Source: Thermaceae bacterium (lineage in GTDB: Bacteria > Deinococcota > Deinococci > Deinococcales > Marinithermaceae). From it: a stretch of DNA of 6,900 nucleotides. The position numbers and the translations under genes are program-made. The notes under the pieces are model-generated. The model was not told where the DNA came from, made no database searches, and worked only from the letters and a program-made list of their open reading frames with translations. Location: NCBI GenBank assembly GCA_027023345.1, contig JALVVO010000244.1, positions 1 to 6,900 of the forward strand, in the 5' to 3' direction. Shown here in pieces: positions 1 through 5,805 of the stretch; within the stretch, counting starts at the first letter, position 1; each line of letters begins with the position of its first letter.

Positions 1-285
1 AAGGAGGAGGCGGCAGGGGAAGAGGCCGCCGACGACTGCCCGAACTGCGTTACCGTCAAGGCGCCGATCGTCGGGACCTTCTACCGCCGGCCCGCCCCCG
101 ACGCCGAGCCCTACGTCAAGGAGGGCGACCGGGTGGAGAAGGGCCAGGTGCTTTGCATCATCGAGGCGATGAAGCTCTTCAACGAGATCGAGTCCGAGGT
201 CTCCGGGATCGTCCGTAAGATCCTGGTGGAGGACGGCGCGCCGGTGGAGTACGGCCAGCCGCTCTTCCTGATCGAGCCGGCATGA
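1..285 (+). CDS. accB: Biotin carboxyl carrier protein of acetyl-CoA carboxylase, C-terminal part (5' end outside window)
   Basis: AccB carries the biotin that shuttles CO2 from biotin carboxylase (AccC) to the carboxyltransferase, giving malonyl-CoA for fatty-acid synthesis in the cytoplasm. Frame 1 is open from base 1 to the TGA at 283-285, giving 94 visible residues. The start of the gene, with the N-terminal part and most of the Ala/Glu-rich linker, is missing. The biotinyl (lipoyl-like) domain is complete: it begins with VKAPIVGTFYR, has the biotinylation motif EAMKLFNEIE with the acceptor lysine at codon 172-174, and ends GQPLFLIEPA. This is the AccB type rather than a pyruvate carboxylase domain. 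One oddity is a CPNC pair (codons about 40-51) at the linker/domain border, where Ala/Pro/Glu residues are usual. The stop overlaps the accC start (ATGA), which implies coupled translation of the two partners. Confidence 0.95.
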   Translation, partial: KEEAAGEEAADDCPNCVTVKAPIVGTFYRRPAPDAEPYVKEGDRVEKGQVLCIIEAMKLFNEIESEVSGIVRKILVEDGAPVEYGQPLFLIEPA

Positions 286-1577
286 AGAAGGTCCTGATCG
301 CCAACCGTGGGGAGATCGCCCTCAGGATCCTGCGCGCCGCCCGCGAGCTCGGGATCAAGACGGTGGTGGTGCACTCCGAGGCCGACGCCGAGAGCCTCCC
401 CGTCCTGCTCGCCGACGAGGCGATCTGCATCGGCCCGCCGAGCCCGGCCCAGTCCTACCTGAACATTCCCAACATCCTCTCGGCGGCGATCGTCTCCGGG
501 GCCGACGCGATCCACCCCGGCTACGGCTTCCTCGCCGAGAACGCGGCCTTCGCCGAGATGGTGGCCGACCACGGGATCACCTTCATCGGCCCCACCCCGG
601 AGAACATGAAGCTGCTCGGGGACAAGGCCACCGCCCGCAAGATCGCCCGCGAGGCCGGGGTGCCGGTGGTGCCCGGCACCGACGAGCTCGAGAGCGTCGA
701 GGAGGCCAAGGAGGCCGCCCCCGGCCGAGGGATGCGGGTGGTGCACACCGGGGAGGAGCTCGAGCGCGCGGTGTTGCAGGCCCAGGAGGAGGCCCGGGCG
801 GCGTTCGGCAACCCCGCCGTCTACATCGAGAAGTACATCGAGGAGCCCAAGCACGTCGAGGTCCAGGTGATCGGCGACGGCAAGCGTGTCCTCCACCTCT
901 TCGAGCGCGACTGCTCGATCCAGCGCCGGCACCAAAAGCTCCTCGAGGAGGCTCCCTCGCTCCTTCGGGACGAGGTGCGGGAGGGGCTTTTGAAAAGCGC
1001 GGTGCGCCTCGCCGAGCACGTGGGCTACGTCTCCGCGGGGACGCTCGAGTTCTTGGTGGACCGCGAGGGGAACTACTACTTCATCGAGATGAACACCCGC
1101 ATCCAGGTCGAGCACCCGGTGACCGAGATGGTAACCGGGCTCGACCTCATCCGGATGCAGTTCTTGATCGCGGACGGCGAGCCTCTGAGGCTCCGGCAGG
1201 AGGAGGTCGAGCTAAAAGGGCACGCGATCGAGGTCCGGATCAACGCCGAGGACCCCGACAAGGGATTCCGGCCCGCGATCGGCCGGATCGAGACCCTGCA
1301 CTGGCCGGGCGGCCCCGGGGTGCGGGTGGACAGCCACCTCTACACCGGTTACAAGGTGCCGCCCCACTACGACTCGCTGCTCGGCAAGCTGATCGTCTGG
1401 GACACCAGCCGCGACCGGGCGATCCAGAGAATGCGGCGGGCGCTCTTCGAGACCGCGCTGGAGGGCCCCGGGCTCAAGACCACCATCCCCTTCCACAAGC
1501 GGGTGCTGGACAACGCCTTCTTCCGCCGGGGGGCGGTCTACACCAACTTCGTCGCCCGCCGCATGGGCGGCGACTAG
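282..1577 (+). CDS. accC: Biotin carboxylase subunit of acetyl-CoA carboxylase, with an internal gap in the ATP-grasp domain
   Basis: AccC carboxylates biotin on AccB using ATP and bicarbonate. The 431-residue protein starts with the usual KVLIANRGEIALRILRA. It keeps most active-site residues, judged by alignment from memory to E. coli AccC: K115 (Ec K116), H191 (H209), H217 and K219 in RRHQK (H236, K238), E256 (E276), E269/N271/R273 in EMNTRIQVEHP (E288, N290, R292) and R319 (R338). The oddity lies at residues 144-152. After EAKEAA the frame goes straight to PGRGMRVV, where the family has a strand of the IGYPVxxKA type followed by a GGGGGRGM loop. About 15 residues are absent, including the ATP-binding lysine (Ec K159). 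Family length is about 445-450, so the shortfall matches. The frame is otherwise intact. The start overlaps the accB stop by four bases, with no strong Shine-Dalgarno sequence, so translation is probably coupled. Identity is certain; catalytic competence is doubtful. Confidence 0.95.
   Translation: MKKVLIANRGEIALRILRAARELGIKTVVVHSEADAESLPVLLADEAICIGPPSPAQSYLNIPNILSAAIVSGADAIHPGYGFLAENAAFAEMVADHGITFIGPTPENMKLLGDKATARKIAREAGVPVVPGTDELESVEEAKEAAPGRGMRVVHTGEELERAVLQAQEEARAAFGNPAVYIEKYIEEPKHVEVQVIGDGKRVLHLFERDCSIQRRHQKLLEEAPSLLRDEVREGLLKSAVRLAEHVGYVSAGTLEFLVDREGNYYFIEMNTRIQVEHPVTEMVTGLDLIRMQFLIADGEPLRLRQEEVELKGHAIEVRINAEDPDKGFRPAIGRIETLHWPGGPGVRVDSHLYTGYKVPPHYDSLLGKLIVWDTSRDRAIQRMRRALFETALEGPGLKTTIPFHKRVLDNAFFRRGAVYTNFVARRMGGD
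714..731 (+). other. Putative in-frame deletion junction in accC (about 45 bases missing)
   Basis: The codons at 711-737 read E-A-A-P-G-R-G-M-R. In biotin carboxylases about 15 further residues stand between the EAA-like helix end and GRGMR. They form the strand carrying the ATP lysine and the first part of the glycine-rich loop. The loss is a multiple of three and leaves no stop or frameshift. The local sequence is a run of GCC, CCC and GGC triplets, where short GC-rich direct repeats could promote slippage, a recombinational deletion or read/assembly collapse. The exact breakpoints cannot be fixed without a close homologue. The gap itself is seen in the sequence; its cause is unknown. Confidence 0.75.
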
Positions 1578-1585
1578 GAGGCGCG

Positions 1586-1906
1586 ATGATCGAGTACGAA
1601 CTCTCCGAGTCGGCCCTTTTGCAGCTCCTCGCCTACGCCCTGGAGGGGGTCGAGGGGGTCCGGCTCGCCGGCCCCCGCAAGGTGGGGGAGGTCCTCGCCG
1701 GCCGGCGCCGGGCGGCCCGGGTGGTGCGGGAGGAGGACGGCGTCCGCGTCGAGCTCGGGCTGGTGGCCCGCTACGGCAAGCCCCTCCCCGAGCTCGGGCG
1801 CGAGGTGCAGCGGGCGGTGGGCGAGGCCTTCCGGGCCACCGCCGGGCTCAAGGTCAAGCGCGTGGACGTGGTCTTCCTGGAGGTGGAGCCGGCCGATGCG
1901 CCGTAG
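1586..1906 (+). CDS. Asp23/Gls24 family protein (YqhY-like)
   Basis: This is a small cytoplasmic protein of 106 residues with the Asp23 pattern. It opens with YELSESALLQLLAYALEGVEGV (residues 4-25), has a basic middle (30-45), then a strand of the VRVELGLVARYGKPLPELGREVQ type (53-75) and ends GLKVKRVDVVFLEVE (87-101). It is at the short end of the family. An AGGAGG Shine-Dalgarno overlapping the accC stop (1576-1581) sits four bases before the ATG, which fixes the start. Its place between accC and nusB matches yqhY of Bacillus. There, loss of the gene is reported to select for mutations in acetyl-CoA carboxylase genes, so a role in tuning ACC activity is a reasonable inference. No catalytic motif is visible and the biochemical function is not established. 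Confidence 0.88.
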   Translation: MIEYELSESALLQLLAYALEGVEGVRLAGPRKVGEVLAGRRRAARVVREEDGVRVELGLVARYGKPLPELGREVQRAVGEAFRATAGLKVKRVDVVFLEVEPADAP

Positions 1907-2330
1907 AGCCCGGGAAATCGCGTTCAAGGCGCTTTTCGAGCACCTGGTGGGTGGGGTCCCGCTGGAGGAGGCCTGGCGGCATGCGATCGAGCTCGAGCCC
2001 GAGCCTCCCGACGAGGAGACCCTGGCCTTCGCCCGCCGGCTGGTGGAGGGCTACCTCGAGCGGCAGAAGGAGGTGGACCGGGTCCTCGCCGAGACCATCG
2101 AGGGCTGGAGCTTCGAGCAGATGAACCAGACCGACCTGACCGTGCTCCGCCTCGCCACCTTCGAGGCCCTCTTCGACTCCACCCCCTTCGCCCCCCTGAT
2201 CGAGGTGGCGGTGAAGATCGCCAAGCGCTACGGCGGGGAGGACTCCGGCCGGTTCGTCAACGGGGTGCTCTCCCGGCTCGTGCGCCGCATCGAGGCCGGC
2301 GAGCTCGCCGCCGCGCCCCGGGAGGGCTAG
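1896..2330 (+). CDS. nusB: Transcription antitermination factor NusB
   Basis: NusB binds boxA RNA together with NusE (ribosomal protein S10) and supports antitermination and processivity on rRNA operons. The 144 residues match the all-helical NusB family in length (about 140-150). The N-terminal RNA-binding helix is RRRAREIAFKALFEH (residues 2-16). The second half has the family signature QTDLTVLRLATFEALF (78-93), then AKRYGGEDSGRFVNGVL (109-125), which is the most conserved part. The ATG lies 11 bases inside the upstream Asp23-type gene in another frame. A GGAG at 1885-1888 lies seven bases before it, so translation is coupled to the upstream gene. The protein is acidic between residues 31 and 41. 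No defects are seen. Confidence 0.95.
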   Translation: MRRRAREIAFKALFEHLVGGVPLEEAWRHAIELEPEPPDEETLAFARRLVEGYLERQKEVDRVLAETIEGWSFEQMNQTDLTVLRLATFEALFDSTPFAPLIEVAVKIAKRYGGEDSGRFVNGVLSRLVRRIEAGELAAAPREG

Positions 2331-2331
2331 C

Positions 2332-3174
2332 GTGGCCGCCCGGCTGCTACGGGGAGGGCCGGTGGCCGAGGCGGTCTACGCCGAGCTCCGGGAGGAGCTG
2401 GCCCGGCTCCCCTTCGTACCCTCGCTCCACGTCGTCCGGGTGGGGGAGGACCCCGCCTCGGTGGCCTACGTGCGCCTCAAGGCCAAGAAGGCCCGGGAGC
2501 TCGGGATCCGAAGCCAGGTTCACGCGCTTCCCGAGGACACCCAGGAGGACGCCCTGCTCGCCCTCCTCGACCGCCTGAACGCGGACCCCGAGGTGGACGG
2601 GATCCTGGTCCAGCTTCCCCTTCCGGGAGGGATCCGGACCGAGCGGGTGCTCGAGCGCGTCGACCCCGCCAAGGACGTGGACGGCTTCCATCCCCTGAAC
2701 GTGGGCCGGCTCTGGACGCAGGGGCCCGGGGTCGGGCTCGACCCCTGCACCCCCGCGGGGGTGATGCGCCTCCTCGCCCACTACGGGATCCCGGTAGCCG
2801 GCCGCCGGGCGGTGGTGGTGGGCCGGAGCAACATCGTGGGCAAGCCTATGGCGGCCATGCTCCTCTACGCCGACGCCACCGTGAGCGTGGCCCACTCCCG
2901 CACCCGGGACCTCGCCGGGCTCACCCGGGAGGCGGAGCTCCTCGTCAGCGCGGTGGGCCGGCCGGGCTACCTGAGGCCCGAGATGGTGCGCCCCGGAGCC
3001 GTGGTGGTGGACGTGGGGATTAGCCGGGTCGGCGACCGGCTCTTGGGCGACGCCGACCCCGCGGTGGCCGAGGTGGCGGGGGCGCTCACGCCCGTGCCCG
3101 GGGGCGTGGGGCCGATGACCGTGGCTATGCTGATGGCGAACACCGTGCGGGCGGCCAGGCGGAGGCGGGGATGA
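2332..3174 (+). CDS. folD: Bifunctional methylenetetrahydrofolate dehydrogenase / methenyltetrahydrofolate cyclohydrolase
   Basis: FolD interconverts 5,10-methylene-, 5,10-methenyl- and 10-formyl-tetrahydrofolate using NADP, supplying one-carbon units for purines and formyl-Met-tRNA. The 280 residues are full family length. Visible active-site elements are Y46 and catalytic K50 in YVRLK, Q94 in ILVQLPLP (91-98), D117 in KDVDGFHP (114-121), the dinucleotide-binding GRSNIVGKPM (164-173) and the C-terminal signature PGGVGPMT (256-263). The start is GTG, one base after the nusB stop, and a GGAGGG at 2321-2326 gives a five-base spacer. The stop TGA overlaps the next ATG. The gene appears intact. 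The order nusB-folD is conserved in Bacillus too. Confidence 0.96.
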   Translation: MAARLLRGGPVAEAVYAELREELARLPFVPSLHVVRVGEDPASVAYVRLKAKKARELGIRSQVHALPEDTQEDALLALLDRLNADPEVDGILVQLPLPGGIRTERVLERVDPAKDVDGFHPLNVGRLWTQGPGVGLDPCTPAGVMRLLAHYGIPVAGRRAVVVGRSNIVGKPMAAMLLYADATVSVAHSRTRDLAGLTREAELLVSAVGRPGYLRPEMVRPGAVVVDVGISRVGDRLLGDADPAVAEVAGALTPVPGGVGPMTVAMLMANTVRAARRRRG

Positions 3175-3653
3175 AGCTGCCCACCGAGCTCGTCGAGAAG
3201 TGGGACACCGGCCTCATTCAGAACCGGGTGTTCTGGACCGCGGTAGCGGCGAACGTGGTGGCCCAGCTGATCAAGATCCTGCTCGACTACGCCTTGAACC
3301 GCCGCTGGGACCTGAGGCGCCTCCTCGACACCGGAGGCATGCCCTCGACCCACTCGGCCACGGTGAGCGCCCTCGCGATCTCGGTGGCCTTCGCCGAGGG
3401 GTGGGACAGCCCGCTTTTCGCCGTGGCCGCGATCTTCGCCCTGGTGGTGATGTACGACGCCACCGGCATCCGCCGCCACGCGGGGCAGCAGGCGGAGCTC
3501 TTGAACCAGCTCGTCCGGGAACTCCAGGACGTGCTCGAGAAGGGCTTCGCCCCGGGCCCGCTCAAGGAGCTATTGGGCCATAGCTACCTCGAGGTCCTGG
3601 TCGGGGCCCTGCTCGGGGCGCTGGTGGCCTGGGCGAGCTTCCGTCTCTTCTAG
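3171..3653 (+). CDS. Divergent PAP2 family membrane protein (DUF212, YuiD-like)
   Basis: This is a 160-residue integral membrane protein related to acid phosphatase/vanadium haloperoxidase (PAP2) enzymes. Key motifs are TGGMPSTHSA (residues 54-63), YDATGIRRHAGQQAELLN (95-112) and LKELLGHSYLEVLVG (131-145), which together are diagnostic for DUF212. Hydrophobic segments lie near residues 21-40, 64-76, 80-96 and 139-158. GGAGG at 3161-3165 sits five bases before the ATG, and the start overlaps the folD stop as ATGA. It is the last gene of the operon. The substrate is unknown. A phosphatase acting on a lipid or isoprenoid phosphate is possible from the fold, but not shown. It appears intact. Confidence 0.9.
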   Translation: MKLPTELVEKWDTGLIQNRVFWTAVAANVVAQLIKILLDYALNRRWDLRRLLDTGGMPSTHSATVSALAISVAFAEGWDSPLFAVAAIFALVVMYDATGIRRHAGQQAELLNQLVRELQDVLEKGFAPGPLKELLGHSYLEVLVGALLGALVAWASFRLF

Positions 3654-3662
3654 GACGGGTGT

Positions 3663-3682
3663 CCCCGGAGCCGGGGTAATAT
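3663..3682 (+). promoter_or_regulatory. GC dyad followed by a possible -10 box (TAATAT)
   Basis: The 60-base gap after the DUF212 gene holds a perfect 6-base dyad, CCCCGG-AG-CCGGGG (3663-3676). In RNA it can form a 5-bp stem with a GAGC loop. Immediately after it is TAATAT (3677-3682), the only AT-rich block nearby, which could be a -10 box with a start near 3689. No convincing -35 is seen at the right spacing; TTGACT at 3683-3688 lies downstream and has no -10 partner. The hairpin could also be a weak terminator for the upstream operon, but the following TAATATTT is a poor U-tract. Assignment is tentative. Confidence 0.35.
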
Positions 3683-3713
3683 TTGACTGAGTATAGGAAG
3701 TTTGGGGGTGGCC

Positions 3714-5744
3714 ATGCTCACGCCGGTGGAAAAACTCCTCTTCGTCGTCGCAGCCGCCTTGAGCCTCTACTTCGGCGGCCTTGGCTTCTATCGCATCTAC
3801 CTTGCTTGGCGCCGGGGGAAGCCCGAGGACCGCTTCGACCGCCTCCCCGAGCGGGTGGGGCGGGCGCTCTGGCTGGTCCTCACCCAGCAGACGGTCTTCA
3901 AGCGGCGTCCGGTGGCCTCGTTCTTCCACGCCCTGGTCTTCTACGGCTTCGTCTACTACGTGCTGGTGAACTTGGTGGACGTGCTCGAGGGGTTCTTTCC
4001 CCTAGAGACGCGGGGCGGGCTCTGGAACGCCCACAACCTCCTCGCCGACCTCTTCTCCGCCTCCGTCCTCGTGGGCATCGTGGCCCTGATGGTCCGCCGC
4101 TACCTCGTCCGCCCCGCCGAGCTCTTCGTCGGGCCCCACGTCCCCCTGCACGAAAAGGCCCGGGCCGGGATCCAACGGGACTCGGCGATCGTCGGCGCCT
4201 TCATTTTCTTCCACGTCTCCTCCCGGCTGCTCTCCAAGGCCGCCCAGCTCGCCCACGCGGAGCCCGACCCCTACCAGCCGGTGGCGAGCTTTTTGAGCGC
4301 CCTCTTCGCCGGGCTTTCCCCCTCCGGCCAGGTGCTTTGGGAGCACCTCTTCTGGTGGGGCGCGATTGGCTCGATTTTGGCCTTCATCCCCTACTTCCCG
4401 CGTTCCAAGCACATTCACCTCATGATCTCCGGCGTGAAGCTCGCCTTTACCAAGGAGGTTCCCGGGGCGCTTTCGCCCATCAACTTCGAGGACGAGTCGG
4501 CGGAGACCTTCGGGGTGGCGCGGCTCGAGGACTTCACCTGGCCGCGCCTCGTGGACCCCTACGCCTGCATCATGTGCAGCCGCTGCCAGGAGGTCTGCCC
4601 CGCCTACACCACCGGCAAGCCGCTCTCCCCCTCGGCCCTCGTCATCAGCGAGCGCTACGAACTCAACGACATCCTCCCCGACTTCGCCGCCGGCAAGGAA
4701 AGCCCGAGGCCCCTGCTCGAGTTCGCCATCAACGAGGAGGCGCTCTGGTCCTGCACCACCTGCATGGCCTGCGTCGAGGTCTGCCCGGTGGGCAACGAGC
4801 CCATGCTGCACATCACCGACCTCCGCCGGGAGCGGGTCCTGATGGAGGGGGCCTTCCCCCAGGAGCTGCAGAACGCCTTCCGGGGCATGGAGCGCGCCGG
4901 CAACCCCTGGGGGCTCGCCGCCGAGAAGCGCATGGACTGGGCCGAGGGCCTGCCCTTTAGGGTGCCCACGGTGGCGGAGAACCCGAACCCGGAGGTGCTC
5001 TACTGGGTGGGCTGCGCCGCCAGCTACGACCCCCGGGCCCAGAAGATCGCCCGGGCGATGGCTACCATCCTGGACGCCGCCGGGGTGGACTGGGCGGTGC
5101 TCGGCAAAGAGGAAAAGTGCAGCGGCGACTCGGCCCGGCGGGCGGGGAACGAGTACCTCTTCTTCCAGCTCGCCACCGAGAACGTCGAGAAGCTGAACGC
5201 CGCGAACCCCAGGGTGATCGTCACCACCTGCCCCCACTGCTACCACACGATCAAGAACGAGTACCCCCAGTTCGGGGGGAACTACGTGGTCAAGCACCAC
5301 ACCGAGTTCATCCAGGAGCTCCTGGACGAGGGGAGGTTGCCGCTCTTTCCCGTGCTCGAGGGCCGGGCGACCTTCCACGACCCCTGCTACCTGGGCCGGC
5401 ACAACGGCGTCTACGACCCCCCTCGGGACCTGGTGGCCGAGGTGGGCTTTGCCCTGACCGAGCCCCAGCGCACCCGGGAGGGGAGCTTTTGCTGCGGGGC
5501 CGGGGGCGCGCAGTTTTGGAAGGAGGAGAGCCCCGGCAAGATGCGAATCTCCGAAAACCGCTACCGGGAGCTCAAAGGGACCGGAGCGGAGGTCATCGCC
5601 ACCGCCTGCCCCTTCTGCATGCGCATGTTCGAGGACGAGGCGGCCCAGGACGGCGAGGGGGCGCCCGAGGTCCGGGACCTCGCCGAGCTGGTCGCCGAGG
5701 CGCTCGAGGAGGAGCGCCGCCGCATCGGCACGCTCAAGGCCTGA
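3714..5744 (+). CDS. Membrane-bound Fe-S oxidoreductase, FadF/EtfD-like (probable ETF:quinone oxidoreductase)
   Basis: 676 residues from the ATG at 3714. Residues 1-245 form a NarI-like membrane domain with about five hydrophobic segments and histidines that could ligate heme b (H72, H107, H167, H211, H233, H235). Next come two 4Fe-4S motifs: CIMCSRCQEVCP (285-296) and CTTCMACVEVCP (347-358). The C-terminal half holds two CCG (heterodisulfide-reductase-like) domains. The first has C434, C469 in CSGD and CPHC (506-509); the second has C558, the CCG at 593-595 and CPFC (632-635). This layout matches FadF of Bacillus and EtfD of Mycobacterium, which connect acyl-CoA dehydrogenase/ETF to menaquinone. 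That function is inferred from architecture; no etfAB is visible here. In-frame TTG 3702 and GTG 3708 are alternative starts. GTG 3708 has AGGAAG (3695-3700) seven bases upstream and would add two residues. Lactate- or glycolate-oxidase Fe-S subunits lack the membrane domain. Confidence 0.9.
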   Translation: MLTPVEKLLFVVAAALSLYFGGLGFYRIYLAWRRGKPEDRFDRLPERVGRALWLVLTQQTVFKRRPVASFFHALVFYGFVYYVLVNLVDVLEGFFPLETRGGLWNAHNLLADLFSASVLVGIVALMVRRYLVRPAELFVGPHVPLHEKARAGIQRDSAIVGAFIFFHVSSRLLSKAAQLAHAEPDPYQPVASFLSALFAGLSPSGQVLWEHLFWWGAIGSILAFIPYFPRSKHIHLMISGVKLAFTKEVPGALSPINFEDESAETFGVARLEDFTWPRLVDPYACIMCSRCQEVCPAYTTGKPLSPSALVISERYELNDILPDFAAGKESPRPLLEFAINEEALWSCTTCMACVEVCPVGNEPMLHITDLRRERVLMEGAFPQELQNAFRGMERAGNPWGLAAEKRMDWAEGLPFRVPTVAENPNPEVLYWVGCAASYDPRAQKIARAMATILDAAGVDWAVLGKEEKCSGDSARRAGNEYLFFQLATENVEKLNAANPRVIVTTCPHCYHTIKNEYPQFGGNYVVKHHTEFIQELLDEGRLPLFPVLEGRATFHDPCYLGRHNGVYDPPRDLVAEVGFALTEPQRTREGSFCCGAGGAQFWKEESPGKMRISENRYRELKGTGAEVIATACPFCMRMFEDEAAQDGEGAPEVRDLAELVAEALEEERRRIGTLKA

Positions 5745-5769
5745 TACCGGGGTAGGGTAGTCGGCCCCC

Positions 5770-5798
5770 TTTATCCGAGTGCTTTAGTCGGATATAAT
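5770..5798 (+). promoter_or_regulatory. Promoter for a leaderless transcript of the MIP18/DUF59 gene
   Basis: A perfect -10 box TATAAT (5793-5798) lies 17 bases after TTTATC (5770-5775), a partial -35 match. The next gene's ATG begins at 5806, exactly seven bases past the -10 box. Transcription would therefore start at or next to the A of the start codon. No Shine-Dalgarno sequence is present, which fits leaderless mRNA, common in Thermus and Deinococcus. An in-frame ATG at 5797 lies within the -10 box and so cannot be the start used from this promoter. Confidence 0.75.
5772..5794. repeat. 7-bp perfect inverted repeat in the promoter spacer (candidate operator)
   Basis: TATCCGA (5772-5778) and TCGGATA (5788-5794) are perfect reverse complements separated by nine bases. 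The dyad covers the whole spacer, the 3' part of the possible -35 and the first bases of the -10 box. A dimeric repressor bound there would block RNA polymerase. It ends before the predicted transcription start, so it cannot be an RNA hairpin of the downstream transcript. It could still form in read-through RNA from upstream, but no U-tract follows. The regulator is unknown; the symmetry could be chance. Confidence 0.45.
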
Positions 5799-5805
5799 GC
5801 GGGCC

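Noticed and set aside
939..950. 12-base palindrome CTCCTCGAGGAG inside accC
   Set aside because: It encodes conserved residues just after RRHQK and lies mid-gene; chance symmetry of Leu/Glu codons is enough to explain it.
111..1115. Long minus-strand open frame opposite accC
   Set aside because: It is antisense to a strongly conserved gene and its Leu/Gly/Val/Asp/His-rich product shows no family motif. High GC content at third codon positions commonly leaves antisense frames open.
3683..3688. TTGACT as a -35 box
   Set aside because: No AT-rich -10 lies 15-19 bases downstream; that region is GGGGGTGG and runs into the gene start.
3683..4960. Long plus-strand frame overlapping the Fe-S oxidoreductase in another frame
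   Set aside because: The product is Arg/Pro/Gly-rich low-complexity sequence, as expected from a shifted GC-rich gene, and the other frame has clear cysteine motifs.
4002..5402. Minus-strand open frame of about 466 codons opposite the Fe-S oxidoreductase
   Set aside because: No recognisable domain; Gly/Val/Glu/His-rich shadow of the sense gene.
5751..5774. GGGG...CCCCC followed by TTT as a terminator after the Fe-S oxidoreductase gene
   Set aside because: Only four pairs with a loop of about 12 bases and a three-base T run; too weak, and it overlaps the next promoter.
5797..5799. Upstream in-frame ATG as start of the DUF59 gene
   Set aside because: It lies inside the TATAAT -10 box (TATAATG), upstream of the predicted transcription start, so it would not be on the mRNA.
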